Part shown: piece after piece, positions 1 to 10,446 of the stretch | How the letters are laid out: every line of letters begins with the position of its first letter | How positions within the stretch are numbered: the stretch's first letter is position 1 | Assembly: GCA_030704615.1 (NCBI GenBank) | Contig: CM060734.1 | Location: 53,708,042 to 53,772,041 of the forward strand | Origin: Takakia lepidozioides | Taxonomy: Eukaryota; Streptophyta; Takakiopsida; Takakiales; Takakiaceae | Direction: 5' to 3' | Length of the DNA stretch: 64,000 nucleotides | Translations under genes and position numbers: made by a program | Notes under the pieces: model-generated | The model's input: the letters and a program-made list of their open reading frames with translations, nothing else | Database searches by the model: none | Told to the model about the DNA's origin: nothing

Positions 1-2980
1 GCAAAAAGGTGAAGGCCTGTTAGATGCAGCAAGGGCAAAGATGAATGCATGATTTGTGCAGAGGCATGGATAGCTGAAGGAGAAGGGATAGAGTGTGTGT
101 CGAGATTCATCCAAGAGGGCCAGATTTCAAGCACCAAGATTACGTATGATTCCATGTGGATCAATAGCTACAAGAAACCTGCATGCGTAGATGGTCAACT
201 AAAGGCAGCAGCGGCACGGTTGATAAAATCAAGCACCTCAACCATGACCACAGTTTCTGGAAGAGGATTAAGAGAGGGAGTCCACAATGCCACTTCTGGC
301 ACTTCCGGGCATGTGAAGATGCTTTGTGAGGCAGGCAGACTGATAGAGGCTCTACAAACTTCAAACCTGCAAGGAGGCATTTCAGCAGATTCAGATACGT
401 ATGTCTGTCTCTTGCATAAGTGCATCAAGATGAAAGGCCTTGAAGTTGGAAAGCAGATGCACACTCACATTATCCAAAGTGGATCCACGCCAAATGTTTT
501 TCTACTCAACACCCTTGTCAATATGTATGTTAAGTGCGGGAGCATCATGGATGCTCACCAAGTGTTCAACATAATGCCTCAACGATCTTTGATCAAGTGG
601 AATATAATGTTGGAAGGATTTACCAAGCACCTTCTTCTTCGACCTATTTCAGCCTGTTTTGCCCTCTCATCAGACTTGGCCCTGAGATGCATACTGAATT
701 GTCAAGGACAATATGGTGAGGGCACCTTGATGTGGTGAGCAAATGATGCGCGAAGGGGTGAAGCCCAACCACATCATGTTCATTTGTGTTTGCAATGCAA
801 GTGCAAGCCTGGGAGCCCCGGAAAAGGGGAAAGAGGTCCATGATGACATCGTCAAAGCTGGAATTGTACCAGATGTCATTGTGAACACTACCCTGGTGGA
901 CATGTATGCCAAATGTGGGTGCATTAAGGATGCGAAGGGAAGTTAATTTCAACACTATGGCTGAACGAGATGTGGTGTCGTGGAACGCGATGCTTGCAGG
1001 GGTAGACCTATGATCAAATGATGGGGGAAGGGGTGAAGCCCAACCACATCACATTTGTGTGCGTTTGCAGTGCGTGTACAAGCCTGGCAGCCCTGGAAAA
1101 GGGCAAAGAGGTCCATGGCGACATGGTCAGAGCTGTAGTTGTACCAAATGTCATTCTGAACAATACCCTCGTGGACATGTATGAAGGGAGTGTTCGACAG
1201 TATGGCTGAACGAGATGTGGTGTCGTGGAGTGTGATGATTGCAGGATATGCACAGCAAGGGCGCAGGATGGAGGCTTTGGAGACCTATGAGCAAATGATG
1301 TGCGAAGGGGGTGAAGCCCAACCACATGATGTTTGTTTGCATTTGCAATGCGTGTGCAAGCTTGGCAGCCCTAGAAAAGTGCAACGAGGTCCATGGTGAC
1401 ATTATCAAATCTGGAATTGTACCCGATGTCATTCTGAACACTACCCTGGTGGACATGTATGTCAAATGTGGGTGCATCGAGGATGCAAATGGAGTGTTTG
1501 ACAATATGGCTGAATGTGATGTGGTGTCGTGGAGTGTGATGATTGCAAGATATGCACAGCAAGGGTGCGGGATGGAGGCTTTGGAGACCTATGAGCAAAT
1601 GATGTGCAAAGGGGTGAAAACCAACCACATCACATTTGTTTGTGTTTGCAATGCGTATGCAAGCCTGGGAGCTCTGGAAAAGGGGAAAGAGGTCCATGGT
1701 GACATCGTCAAAGCTGGAATTGTACCAGATGTCATCCTGAACACTGCCCTGGTGGACATGTATGCCAAATGTGGGTGCATTAAGGATGCGAAGGGAAGTT
1801 AATTTCAACACTATGGCTGAACGAGATGTGGTGTCGTGGAACGCGATGCTTGCAGGGGTATGCACAACAGGGGCGTGGGATGGAGGCTTTGGAGACCTAT
1901 GAGCAAATGATGGGGGAAGGGGTGAAGCCCAACCACATCACGTTTGTGTGTGTTTGCAGTGCGTGTACAAGCCTGGCAGCCCTGGAAAAGGGCAAAGAGG
2001 TGCATGGTTGCATCGCCAAAGCTGGAATTGTACCAGATGTGATTTTGAACAATACACTCGTGGACATGTATGCCAAATGTGGGAGCATTGAGGATGCGAA
2101 AGGAGTGTTCAACAGTATGGCTGAACGAGATTTGGTGTCATGGAACGTCGTGCTTGCAGGATATGCACAGCAGGAGCGCGGGATGGAGGCCTTGGAGACC
2201 TATGAGCATATGATGGGGGAAGGGATGAAGTGCAACCACATTAGTATCACCTTTATATGTGTTCTCTCTGCATGCAGCCACATTGACCTACTGAATGAAG
2301 GAAGACGCTACTTCGATTCCCTGAGTCAAGATCATGGTGTCACCCGCCAGTAAAGCACTTTGGCTTCATGGTGGACCTTCTGGATGCGCGGGCCAACTAC
2401 ATGAGGTAGTGGACCTGATTAATAAAATGCCAATCAATCCAGATGTTGTGGTGTGGAAGGCCTTGCTTGGTGCCTGCAGAATCCCTGGCAATGTGGAGAT
2501 GGCTGCGGCAACATCTATCCTTAAATGGGATGAACAGGATGCCGCGACTTACGTGTTGCTATATCAACATCTATGCCACAGCTGGCAGGTGGGATGATAT
2601 TGCAAAGGTGAGAAGAATGATGAAGGTCAGAGGGGTTAGAAAGGAGCCAGATGACAAGTTGCATCCCAGAATTAAGGAAATCCATGCTGAGCTGAGAAGA
2701 TTGTCTGGGCAAATGAAGGAGGCGGGGTATGTGCCTGACATACGCTCTTTATTGCATGATATGGAGGAAAGGAATTTTCTCTTTGCCACCACAGTGAGAA
2801 GCTGGCCATTGGTTTTGGGCTGATCAGCACGACTCATCAAGAATCTTCGAGTGTGTGGAGACTGCCACACCTCCACCAAATTCATCTCAAAGATTGTTGG
2901 CCGAGCAATTGTTGTATGGGACGCTAATTACTTTCCACCACTTTGAAGATGAGATTTGTTCTTGTGGTGATTACTGGTGA
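1..2980 (+). pseudogene. PDF-PPR-DYW pseudogene, copy 1 (near full length)
   Basis: A decayed relative of the intact gene at 22999-25615. It opens inside the PDF-module intron (GT near base 9, acceptor near 110). One frame then carries the second half of a PDF-like motif (SYKKPACVDGQL), the linker, and the first PPR motifs (KCIKMKGLEVGKQMH, LVNMYVKCGSIMDAHQVF). From about 743 to 2340 there are five to six copies of a PPR L-S-P block, spaced roughly 275-310 bp and each starting near a GVKPNHI motif, spread over all three frames. E motifs (about 2370-2650) and a DYW domain follow, with CGDCH near 2857 and a canonical CSCGDYW end and stop at 2978-2980. At least seven frame changes make it non-coding. 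The HSE segment survives only out of frame. Bases 627-725 are an inserted scrap of the upstream module (also seen at 8055). Confidence 0.85.
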
Positions 2981-3385
2981 AAGGATGTTTTCTTGGAAAG
3001 ATGCTAGTGTCTTGCTTCATTCATTGATCTGTGATCATCCACCATTTCCTGAGAGTACTGACCATCATGCACTGTTGAGTGTGCAAGATGCAAGTGTCTT
3101 GCTTCATTCATTGATTTGTGTAGCTACTCAGACCATCCACCATTTCCTGATAGTGGGGTCTACCCGGCATAGGTGGAAAGTCAGCCCACAATTGCACTTG
3201 ACTGAAAGGGTGATTTTTGACTGATTCTGGCGACAGTGGATGGAAATCAGAGTGCTGTCCTAATTCTGGGTTTGGGTGGTGGAGCTTCTCCAAAGCTTGA
3301 AGATGGAAGTGAATACGAATTTTAATGAGCTTCATGAGAGGGGCAGCCTTGTGCACAAGTTTGTTCAACATCTTAAATTTGCCAG
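2981..3385. repeat. Direct repeat and duplicated orphan segment downstream of copy 1
   Basis: Two imperfect copies of a roughly 65-70 bp unit (about 2994-3055 and 3080-3152) share GTCTTGCTTCATTCATTGAT and CATCCACCATTTCCTGA. Bases 3165-3385 then match 12166-12355 almost base for base, including a stretch readable as VLILGLGGGASPKLEDGSEF. I do not recognise that peptide. Its repetition next to two separate PPR remnants suggests it is part of the duplicated unit (3' flank or a captured fragment) and not a gene. Confidence 0.6.
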
Positions 3386-3715
3386 AATTGAGCCAAATAT
3401 CGTCCTGGAAACTGCCCTTATTATGCCAAATGTGGGAACATGACGGATGCGCATCTAGTGTTTGACAATATGGTTCGACAAAATGTGGTCTCATGGAGTG
3501 CGTGATGATCAGAGGATATGCTCAGCTTGGATAAAAAAGGCTTTGGAGATCTATGAGCAAATGATACAGAAAGGGGTTATGCCCAACCAGGTAACGGTTG
3601 TGTGCGTTTTCAATGCATGTGTCAGCCTGGTGGCTGAACGAGATGTGCTCTCCTGGAGTGCAATGATTTCAGGATATGCCCCAGCATGGATGTGGTAGGG
3701 AGGCTTTGACTTTAA
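3386..3715 (+). pseudogene. PPR remnant
   Basis: Heavily decayed PPR S-P-L motifs in mixed frames: a 'LETAL-YAKCGNMTDAHLVFDNM' type segment near 3405-3480, an 'ALEIYEQMIQKGVMPNQVTVVCVFNACVSL' type segment near 3540-3635, and a 'WSAMISGYA' type motif near 3655-3690. No continuous frame exceeds 80 codons. It is a fragment of the same family as the other copies in the first 12 kb. Confidence 0.7.
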
Positions 3716-5165
3716 CAGAAGCTATGGCCCTCAGCTGTCAACTCGTGGTTTCACAGAGAAATCCAAGATCGCCAGAGTTCAGACATAAGCGAACAAAGGA
3801 GTCCCTTGGATTGAATACTTTTCTGACCCCAGTCAATGGTGGGACAATCGAGGCACAAGGTGAATGCCTATTGGATTACAGAGAGTAGCTGCAATTGAGC
3901 ATAGGAACTAGTGTGATAAGTTGAGTTGGGTGTTTCCTAGAACAAATCTAGGCTGTCATTGTCAGCTGCTAGCAGCAAGGCAAGGATGTATGCATGATTT
4001 GTGCAGAGGCATGGATAGCTGAAGGAGCAGGGATAGAGTGTGGGTCCAGATTCATCCAAGAGGGCCAAACTTCAAGCTCCAGATTATCTATGATTCCCTG
4101 TGGATTAATAGCTACCAGAAACCTGCATGGGTAGATGATCAACTAAAGGCACCAGCTGCAGCGGCACAATTGATAAGATCAGGCACTCCGACAATGACAC
4201 TACTTCTGAAAGAGGATCAAGAGAGGGAGTCCACAATGCCTCTTCTAGCACTCTGGGCATGTGAAGATGCTTTGTGCGGCAGGCAGACTGACAGAGGCTC
4301 TACAGACTTTAAACCAAAGAGGCATTTCAGCAGATTCAGGTACGTATGTTGGTCTCTTGCTTAAGTGCATCAAGATGGAAGGTTTGGAAGCTGGAAAACA
4401 TGTGCACGCTCACATTATCCAAAGTGGATTCACGCCAAATGTTTTTCTACTCAACACCCTTGTCAACATGTATGTTAAGTGTGGGAGCATCATGGATGCT
4501 CACCAAGTGTTCAACATAATGCCTCAACGATCTTTGATCACGTGGAATATAATGTTGGCAGGATTTACCAAGCATGGGTAAGGTAGGAATGCTTTGGAGA
4601 CCTAAGCAAATGTTGCGCGATTAAGGGGTGAAGCCCAACCACATCACATTTGTTTGTGTTTGCAATGCGTGTGCAAGCCTGGGAGCTCTGGGAAAGGAGA
4701 AAGAGGTCCATGGTGACATCGTCAAAGCTGGAATTGTACCAGATGTCATTCTGAACACTGCCCTGGTGGACATGTATGCCAAATGTGGGTGCATTAAGGA
4801 TGCGAAGGGAGTTTTCAACACTATGGCTGAACAAGATGTGGTGTCATTGTGGTGTGATGGAACGCGATCCTTGCAGGGTATGCACAACAGGGATGTGGTA
4901 TGGAGGTTTTGGAGACCTATGATCAAATGATGGGGGAAAGAGTGAAGCCCAACAGCATCACGTTTGTGCGCATTTGCAATGCGTGTGCAAGCCTGGCAGC
5001 TCTGGAAAAGGGCAAAGAGGTCCATGGCGACATTGTCAGAGCTGCAATTGTACCAAATGTCATTCTGAACAATACCCTCGTGGACATGTATGAAGGAAGT
5101 GTTCGACAGTATGGCTGAACGAGATGCGGTGTCGCGGAGTGCGATGATTGCAGGATATGCCAATC
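3716..5165 (+). pseudogene. PDF-PPR pseudogene, copy 2 (5' two thirds)
   Basis: It carries both halves of the PDF module in order. RNPRSPEFRHKRTKES (about 3755-3805) ends a first motif. EYFSDPSQWWDNRGT (3812-3857, one frame off) begins a second. An intron of about 160 bp follows, with GT after the AAG-like junction near 3880 and AG at 4049. IHPRGPNFKLQ and YQKPAWVDDQL (4050-4150) complete the second motif. After a frameshift near 4205 the PPR part resumes at 4261 (ALQTLNQRGISADSGTY, then L and S motifs) and breaks again at 4581. PPR blocks at 4628-4930 and 4900-5118 are in other frames. The copy stops abruptly at a GGATATGCC junction near 5160. E and DYW domains are absent. Confidence 0.82.
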
Positions 5166-5400
5166 GAGGCTAAAAGGTGAATGTCTGTTGGATTACAGAG
5201 AGTAGCAGATGCAATTGAGCATAGGAACCAGTGTGATAAGTGGAGTTGGGGGTTTCCTAGAAAAAATCTAGGCTGTCATTGTGAGCTGCTAGCAGCAAGG
5301 CAAGGATTTATGCATGATTTGTGCATAGGCATGGATAGCTGAAGGAGCAGGGATAGAGTGTGGGTCCAGATTCATCCAAGAGGGCCAGATTATGGTAGTA
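5166..5400 (+). pseudogene. Truncated PDF module, copy 3
   Basis: It starts within the WDNRG codons of the PDF motif directly fused to a PPR fragment, runs through the module intron (recognisable by GCTGCTAGCAGCAAGGCAAG and GGATAGCTGAAGGAGCAGGG), and ends just after IHPRGPD (5380-5392), where similarity to the family stops. The abrupt junctions on both sides point to unequal recombination. Confidence 0.65.
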
Positions 5401-6323
5401 AGTCAGACCTGGAAGTGACCATCTGTAGTGATCATGGTTTGAAGTTGGTGAATCCAATAATGAAATGCTGCCCTGTGCGGCTCGCTGAATACCTTGCCCT
5501 AGTTCTTTCAGAGGGTAGTCCTCCTTTTTGTTATGTTGGAATCTCTCTCTCCCCTACATTTCACATGCAGTATGTCTTTTGCAGCGACCAACAAAGCTGC
5601 AGGGTTTGGTCGGGGAGGCTACCTCTTTGAGTGCAGCACGGGACTTTCTTGAGGGTGAGGTCTCTATATTCTTTCCTTGAATCTTATTGTTAAGATGGAA
5701 GGTTTCTTTCCTAGTCCTTGCTTTAAGCATTAGTTCAGGTGCAGGAGAACAAGTTTTGCAGAGTCACGACAACCACACAGGAAGGCAGATATGGTTGGTG
5801 GTAATAATGATTCTAAGTGTAATGCAAATGATCATATTGAACATGAGTAACTTCAAATCCTACATCATGAGGGTAGCGTTCTGAGAGCCTCTTCGACAAC
5901 AATTGCAATGTGAATCTTTTCATACTGGATTAGCAATGTAGGAACATGTATGTAGCTGCAAGTGCATTTACGGGGTTTTAACAATCATGTGTGGTAAGCT
6001 GAAGGTGTGAATTTCTAGGAAAGTTGAGTAGATCATCTTGACAATCACCGTGTCATTTAAGCTGCAGCTTCCATCTTTTCCATCCCCTTGTCACATTTCC
6101 TCTGAACTAGGTGGCCCAAAAACCTTTGGCTAAAGAGACTTCTTCCTGCACCTTCCAGTGGGATTCTTGGGGCAGAATGTGATTTTCTAGTACATTCACA
6201 TATTTGGCTAGATTTGCATGTTATCTCACACTGGAAGGTTCGTTAATGAGTTATTTCAGCTGCCTGCTGTTGTAGCAGTGGCGGAAGCATTGTTTGTATG
6301 GATGAATTCAGAGACAGAATACG
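5401..6323. other. No gene recognised
   Basis: Between the truncated PDF module and the next PPR block I see no family resemblance, splice-supported exon or RNA gene. Two short open stretches (5401-5630 and 5687-5884) have no recognisable motif. Confidence 0.5.
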
Positions 6324-6824
6324 ATGATCACAGGATATGTTCAACATGGGGGTGTTAGGGAAGCTTTTGAAATGTATGAACAGATGCAATGGGAGGGACT
6401 GATGCCCAACAAGGTCACCATCCTTGGTGTTCTGAATGGGTGTGCAAGAATAGGAGCCCTTGAAAAGGGGAAAGGGATTCATGCTGACATGATGAAAGTT
6501 GGAATTACACCAGATATCATTCTGGAGACTGCCCTTGCTGATATGTATTCCAAATGTGGGAGTATGAAGAATGCGTGCAAAGTATTCAACAATATGGCTG
6601 ATCAAAATGTTGTCTCATGGGGTGTGGTGATTGGAGGGTATGCTCAGCATGGGTGTGGTAGGGAGGCCCTGCAATTATTCACACAAATGCAACAGGAAGG
6701 CTTGAAGCCGGATGGTATCACTTTCATATCCCTTCTCCCTGCATGTAGCCATGTGGGCCTGGTGGATGAAGGCCGTCACTATTTTGATTCCATGAGTCCA
6801 GATTATGGCCTCACTCCTACATAA
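6324..6824 (+). pseudogene. PPR fragment with an open 166-codon frame
   Basis: Unlike its neighbours, this piece is open throughout: P (YVQHGGVREAFEMYEQM), L (NGCARIGALEKGKGIH), S (DMYSKCGSMKNACKVF), P2 (YAQHGCGREALQLFTQM) and L2 (PACSHVGLVDEGRHYF) motifs, ending at a TAA after GLTPT, exactly where the intact gene goes on into the S2 and E motifs. No start region, E or DYW domain is present, so it is a 5'- and 3'-truncated gene fragment. It is closer to the intact gene in its L2 region than copy 1 is. A short expressed PPR peptide cannot be excluded. Confidence 0.75.
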
Positions 6825-7805
6825 CAACGATTTTACGGATTAGATCCGAGCACATTTGTCTGTAATTACAATGTGCAGACACATATTCTTAATTTAATAA
6901 CTTTGAAAGTACATAAATTGTTCATATGGCTCCTCTTTGAAATTTAAAAATGAAATAATAAAAATTCACATTATTTCTCAGACGTTGTTACAAACTATTT
7001 TATGAGAACATGCTAGATTGAAATGATAATTACAGCTTCTTCAAATTGAAGATTACTACCAAACCAATTTCAGAACTTGAAGGAGAAAGCTCCATTAGTA
7101 TGTGTAGTTGAGTACAGGCGAGGCCATTGTTGTACCCTACACATCTTGTAGTTGTACCTTGTTGCCCGTTGCTTAATACATGAGATTCTCCATTCGTGGT
7201 GGCCTTGATGTTTTACTAGCACTCTCGTTGTGGCCTGAGGAATAGTATTACATCATGTGCATGTTTTTGTGCCTGGCAACCAGAGTCCTCCAGCTGATTG
7301 ACAATTCACTCATAGATTTATCACAACCACCTTCCCACAATTCCAATCAACACCATCCCATTCAAGAGAGGCGAAGGTCATCACTAGAATTCTAGGCCAA
7401 AAAACAGGCAGGCAGGAAAGCTCAGAGAAAGTGGGCTCCTCTCATCCAGTCCAAGTACCAAGGGATGCAGACTTGCCACATCGCCCACCATGCTCTATGT
7501 TGTTTGTAGGAAACCGGCCAAGCCATACTTCATATACATCCAGGTGCAGACCTCCCTATATATATGTGGTAAGGGGATTATCTTTTAGTTCGTAGTCTTG
7601 AGATTGAACGGCCATTCTTCTTCCGTGAAACAATGAAACACAGGATGTGTGTATGTAACACCATGCAGAGGATCCTGCCACGTCATCGTCGCCATGTCAT
7701 CGTCGCCACGTTTCGTAAACACGTCATCGTCGTCGTCAAACTTTGTATATCTGCCCGGATTGCCCAAAAGTAACTGGCTTGCAGCGCGGGGAAGGGATGC
7801 CCCCG
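6825..7805. other. No gene; TCG-rich low-complexity patch at 7677-7740
   Basis: AT-rich sequence with no coding signal. Bases 7677-7740 carry repeated GTCATCGTCGCCA units (a short GTC/TCG-type microsatellite). Bases 7600-7660 (GAAACAATGAAACA with following GTATGTAA) resemble 12825-12865, suggesting a shared repeat. Confidence 0.5.
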
Positions 7806-8740
7806 TGTGATCGAGCGCGGTCACACACTGATCGCAGGTGGTATTCTTCCTGATGTTTACAAGGTTCTTGGGAGATTCAGCTTGGTCTTAGCATGCCGTG
7901 TTTCAATCTCTGCCTGCTCAGCTGCACCGTGGTGGTTCTCACAGATCACCAATCCGACATTACCTGACTACAGACAAAAGCAGCACACACAAGAGGTCCT
8001 TTTGGGTTGATGGTCCGTCAAATCCTCCATGGGTCATGACACAAGGTCAAGGACAATGTGGTGAGGGCACCTTCTTCTTCGACCTATTTCAGCCTGTTTG
8101 TCCCTCTCATCAGACTTCGGCCTATTTCAGCATGGCTGTGGTAGGGCGGCTTGCCAGATGTATGTTCACACCCAACACCATTACATTCATTTCTGTTCTC
8201 AATGCTTGTGCCAGCCTAGAAGCCCTGGAAAAAGGTACATAGGTCCATGTTGACATAGTGGAAGCTGGAATTGCACCAGATATCATTCTGGAGACTGCCC
8301 TTGTCGATATGTATGCGCCGTGTTTCAATCTGTGCCTGCCTAGCTGCACCATTCCACTTTTCCGACCCCAGTCAATGGTGGGACAATGGAGACAAAAAGG
8401 TGAATGCCTATTGGATACAGAGAGAAGCAGATGCAATTCAGAATTGGGTTGGTCAGTGTCAGCTGCTAGCAGGTCTCCATGGGTCATGAAACAAGGTCAA
8501 GGACAATGTGGTGAGGGCACCTTCTTCTTCGACCTATTTCAGCCTGTTTTGCCCTCTCGTCATATTCGACTTGAGATGTGGGTCCAAATTCATCCAAGAG
8601 GGCCGGATTTCAAGCTCCAGATCACCTATGATTCCCTGTGGAAGGATAGCTACAAGAAACCTGCATGGGTAGATGGTCAACTAGGAAAGCCGCAGCAGCA
8701 GCGGTACAATTGATAAATTCAGGCACTGCTAATGAAGGCA
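7806..8740 (+). pseudogene. PDF-PPR mosaic remnant
   Basis: A shuffled assembly of family pieces. TNPTLPDYRQK (about 7940-7980) and, one frame off, FWVDGPSNPPWV (about 7998-8033) form a first PDF motif. An L-S PPR block at 8165-8315 (NACASLEALEKGT, a TAG, then VDIVEAGIAPDIILETALVDMYA) follows. HFSDPSQWWDN at about 8358-8388 begins another PDF motif. IHPRGPDFKLQ and SYKKPAWVDGQL at 8590-8685 complete it after the module intron. A line equivalent to GQGQCGEGTFFFDLFQPV occurs twice (about 8049 and 8494). Frames change repeatedly, so nothing is coding. Confidence 0.75.
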
Positions 8741-9000
8741 CCTTCTTCAACACATTTCACCCTGTTTTTCCCTCTTATAATCGGCCCTAAATTTTCATGT
8801 TGAATTCTGCAAGTTAGCTGGTTGAGTGAACCGTTGATAGTTTGGAGTGACTTTGACATGATACTGCCAATGTGACAACAGGGAAATATCCAGAAACATG
8901 TAACAGAGACGAGGAGAGGCTGTGGAATGAATACTTTTCTGACCCCAGTCAATGGTAGGACAATGGGGCAAAAGGTGAATGCCTGACAAAGAGTAGCAGA
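8700..9000. repeat. Duplicated spacer, first copy (partner 9600-9885)
   Basis: From GGTACAATTGATAAATTCAG through CCTAAATTTTCATGTTGAAT, TTAGCTGGTTGAGTGAACC, GACTTTGACATGATACTG and the EYFSDPSQW codons near 8930-8955, this segment is repeated almost exactly at 9600-9885. The repeat unit includes the start of a PDF motif, so each duplication event added one PDF half. Confidence 0.75.
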
Positions 9001-9525
9001 TGCAATTAAGCATAGGAACTAGTGTGATAAGTTGAGTTGGGTGTTTCCTAGAACAAATCTAGGCTGTCATTGTCAGCTGATAGCAGCACGACAAGGATGT
9101 ATGTATGATTTGTGCAGAGGCATGGATAGCTGAAGGAGCAGGGATAGTGTGTGGGTGGACACATTCATCCAAGAGGGTCGGACTTCAAGCTCCAGATGAC
9201 CTATGATTCCATGTGGATCAATAGCTACAATAAACCTGCATGGGTAGATGGTCAACTAATGGCAGCAGCTGCAGTGGCACAATTGATAGAATCAGGCACC
9301 TCAACCATGACCACAGCGTCTGAAAGAGGATCAAGAGAGGGAGTCCACAATGCCTCTTCTGGCACTTCTGGGCATGTGAAGATACTATATGCAGCAGGCA
9401 GCCTGACAGAGGCTCTACAGACTCCAAACCAAGGAGGCATTTCAGCGGATTCAAATACGTATGTCTGTCTCTTGCTTAAGTGCATCAAGATGGAAGGTCT
9501 GGAAGATGGAAGGTCTGGAAGCTGG
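8925..9525 (+). pseudogene. PDF-PPR fused copy with a continuous frame
   Basis: EYFSDPSQW (8930-8955, then a stop where W is expected) begins the PDF motif, and the module intron runs to about 9160. From 9151 one uninterrupted frame then reads IHPRGSDFKLQ, YNKPAWVDGQL (PDF second half), a Ser/Thr-rich linker, the ALQTPNQGGISADSNTY start of the PPR array and KCIKMEGLEDG. This is direct evidence that the PDF motif and the PPR repeats belonged to one protein. The frame then jumps back into another PDF half (NYKKPAWVDGQL, 9550-9585), so the copy is broken. Confidence 0.8.
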
Positions 9526-9599
9526 AAAGCAGGTGCACACTCACTGGATAACTACAAGAAACCTGCATGGGTAGATGGTCAACTGGAAGCCGCAGCAGC

Positions 9600-9885
9600 A
9601 GTGGTACAATTGATAAATTCAGGCACTGCTAATGAAGGCACTTCAACACATTTTACCCTGTTTTTCCCTCCTATAATCGGCCCTAAATTTTAATGTTGAA
9701 TTCTTCAAGTTAGCTGGTTGAGTGAACCTGGGATAGTTTGGAGTGACTTTGACATGATACTGGCAATGTGACAACAGGAAAGTATCCACAAACAGGTAAC
9801 AGAGATGAGGAGAAGCTGTGGAATGAATACTTTTATGATCCCAGTCAATGGTGGGACAACTGAGGCAAAAAGATGAATGCCTGTC
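9600..9885. repeat. Duplicated spacer, second copy
   Basis: Partner of 8700-9000. It differs by scattered substitutions and small indels, and contains EYFYDPSQWWDN at about 9828-9862, again the first half of a PDF motif without its second half downstream. Confidence 0.75.
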
Positions 9886-10095
9886 AGATTACCAGATGTC
9901 ATTCTGAACAGTGCCCCTGCCCTGGTGGACATGTATGCCAAATGTGGGTGCATTGAGGATGCCAAGGGAGTGTTCAACACTATGGCTGAACGAGATGTGG
10001 TGTCATGGAGTGCGATGCTTGCAGGGTATGCACAGTAGGGGTGCGGGATGGAGGCTTTGGAGACCTATGAGCAAATGATGGGGGAAGGGGTTTTT
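9886..10095 (+). pseudogene. PPR S-P remnant
   Basis: Reads VDMYAKCGCIEDAKGVFNTM, ERDVVSWSAMLAGYAQ, a TAG, then GCGMEALETYEQMM, ending at a sharp junction with the tandem repeat that follows. Closest to the blocks at 1441-1620 and 1741-1910. Fragment only. Confidence 0.75.
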
Positions 10096-10446
10096 GTGCT
10101 TCCCTACCTGTCCACTTATTCTCGAGTCATCTCATACTGGGTAACCTTCCAGGGCCTTCCGCCATTTGAGGGAATCGTTCGTGTTAGCAGTGGCGTTCGG
10201 TTACTGTTTCAAATGAATAAACCGTGTGAATTTCTGTACAGATTCATTGGCGCTTCAGAGTAGACACATTTAGATTTTCTTTTCGTGCTTCCCTATCTGT
10301 CCACTTATTATCGAGTCACTGCATACTGGGTAACCTTCCAGGGCCTTCCGCCATTTGAGGGATCGTTCATGTTTCGGTCACTGTTTCAAAGGAATAAACC
10401 TTGTGAATGTCTGTACAGATTCATTGGCGCTTCAGAGTAGATACAT
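10089..10446. repeat. Tandem duplication, two copies (about 180 and 165 bp)
   Basis: Copy 1 (about 10092-10272) and copy 2 (about 10281-10446) share TGCTTCCCTA, TGTCCACTTATT, CATACTGGGTAACCTTCCAG, GGCCTTCCGCCATTTGAGGG and CTGTACAGATTCATTGGCGC ending in TTCAGAGTAGA. Copy 2 lacks about 15 bp in the middle. No coding family is recognised. Confidence 0.8.
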
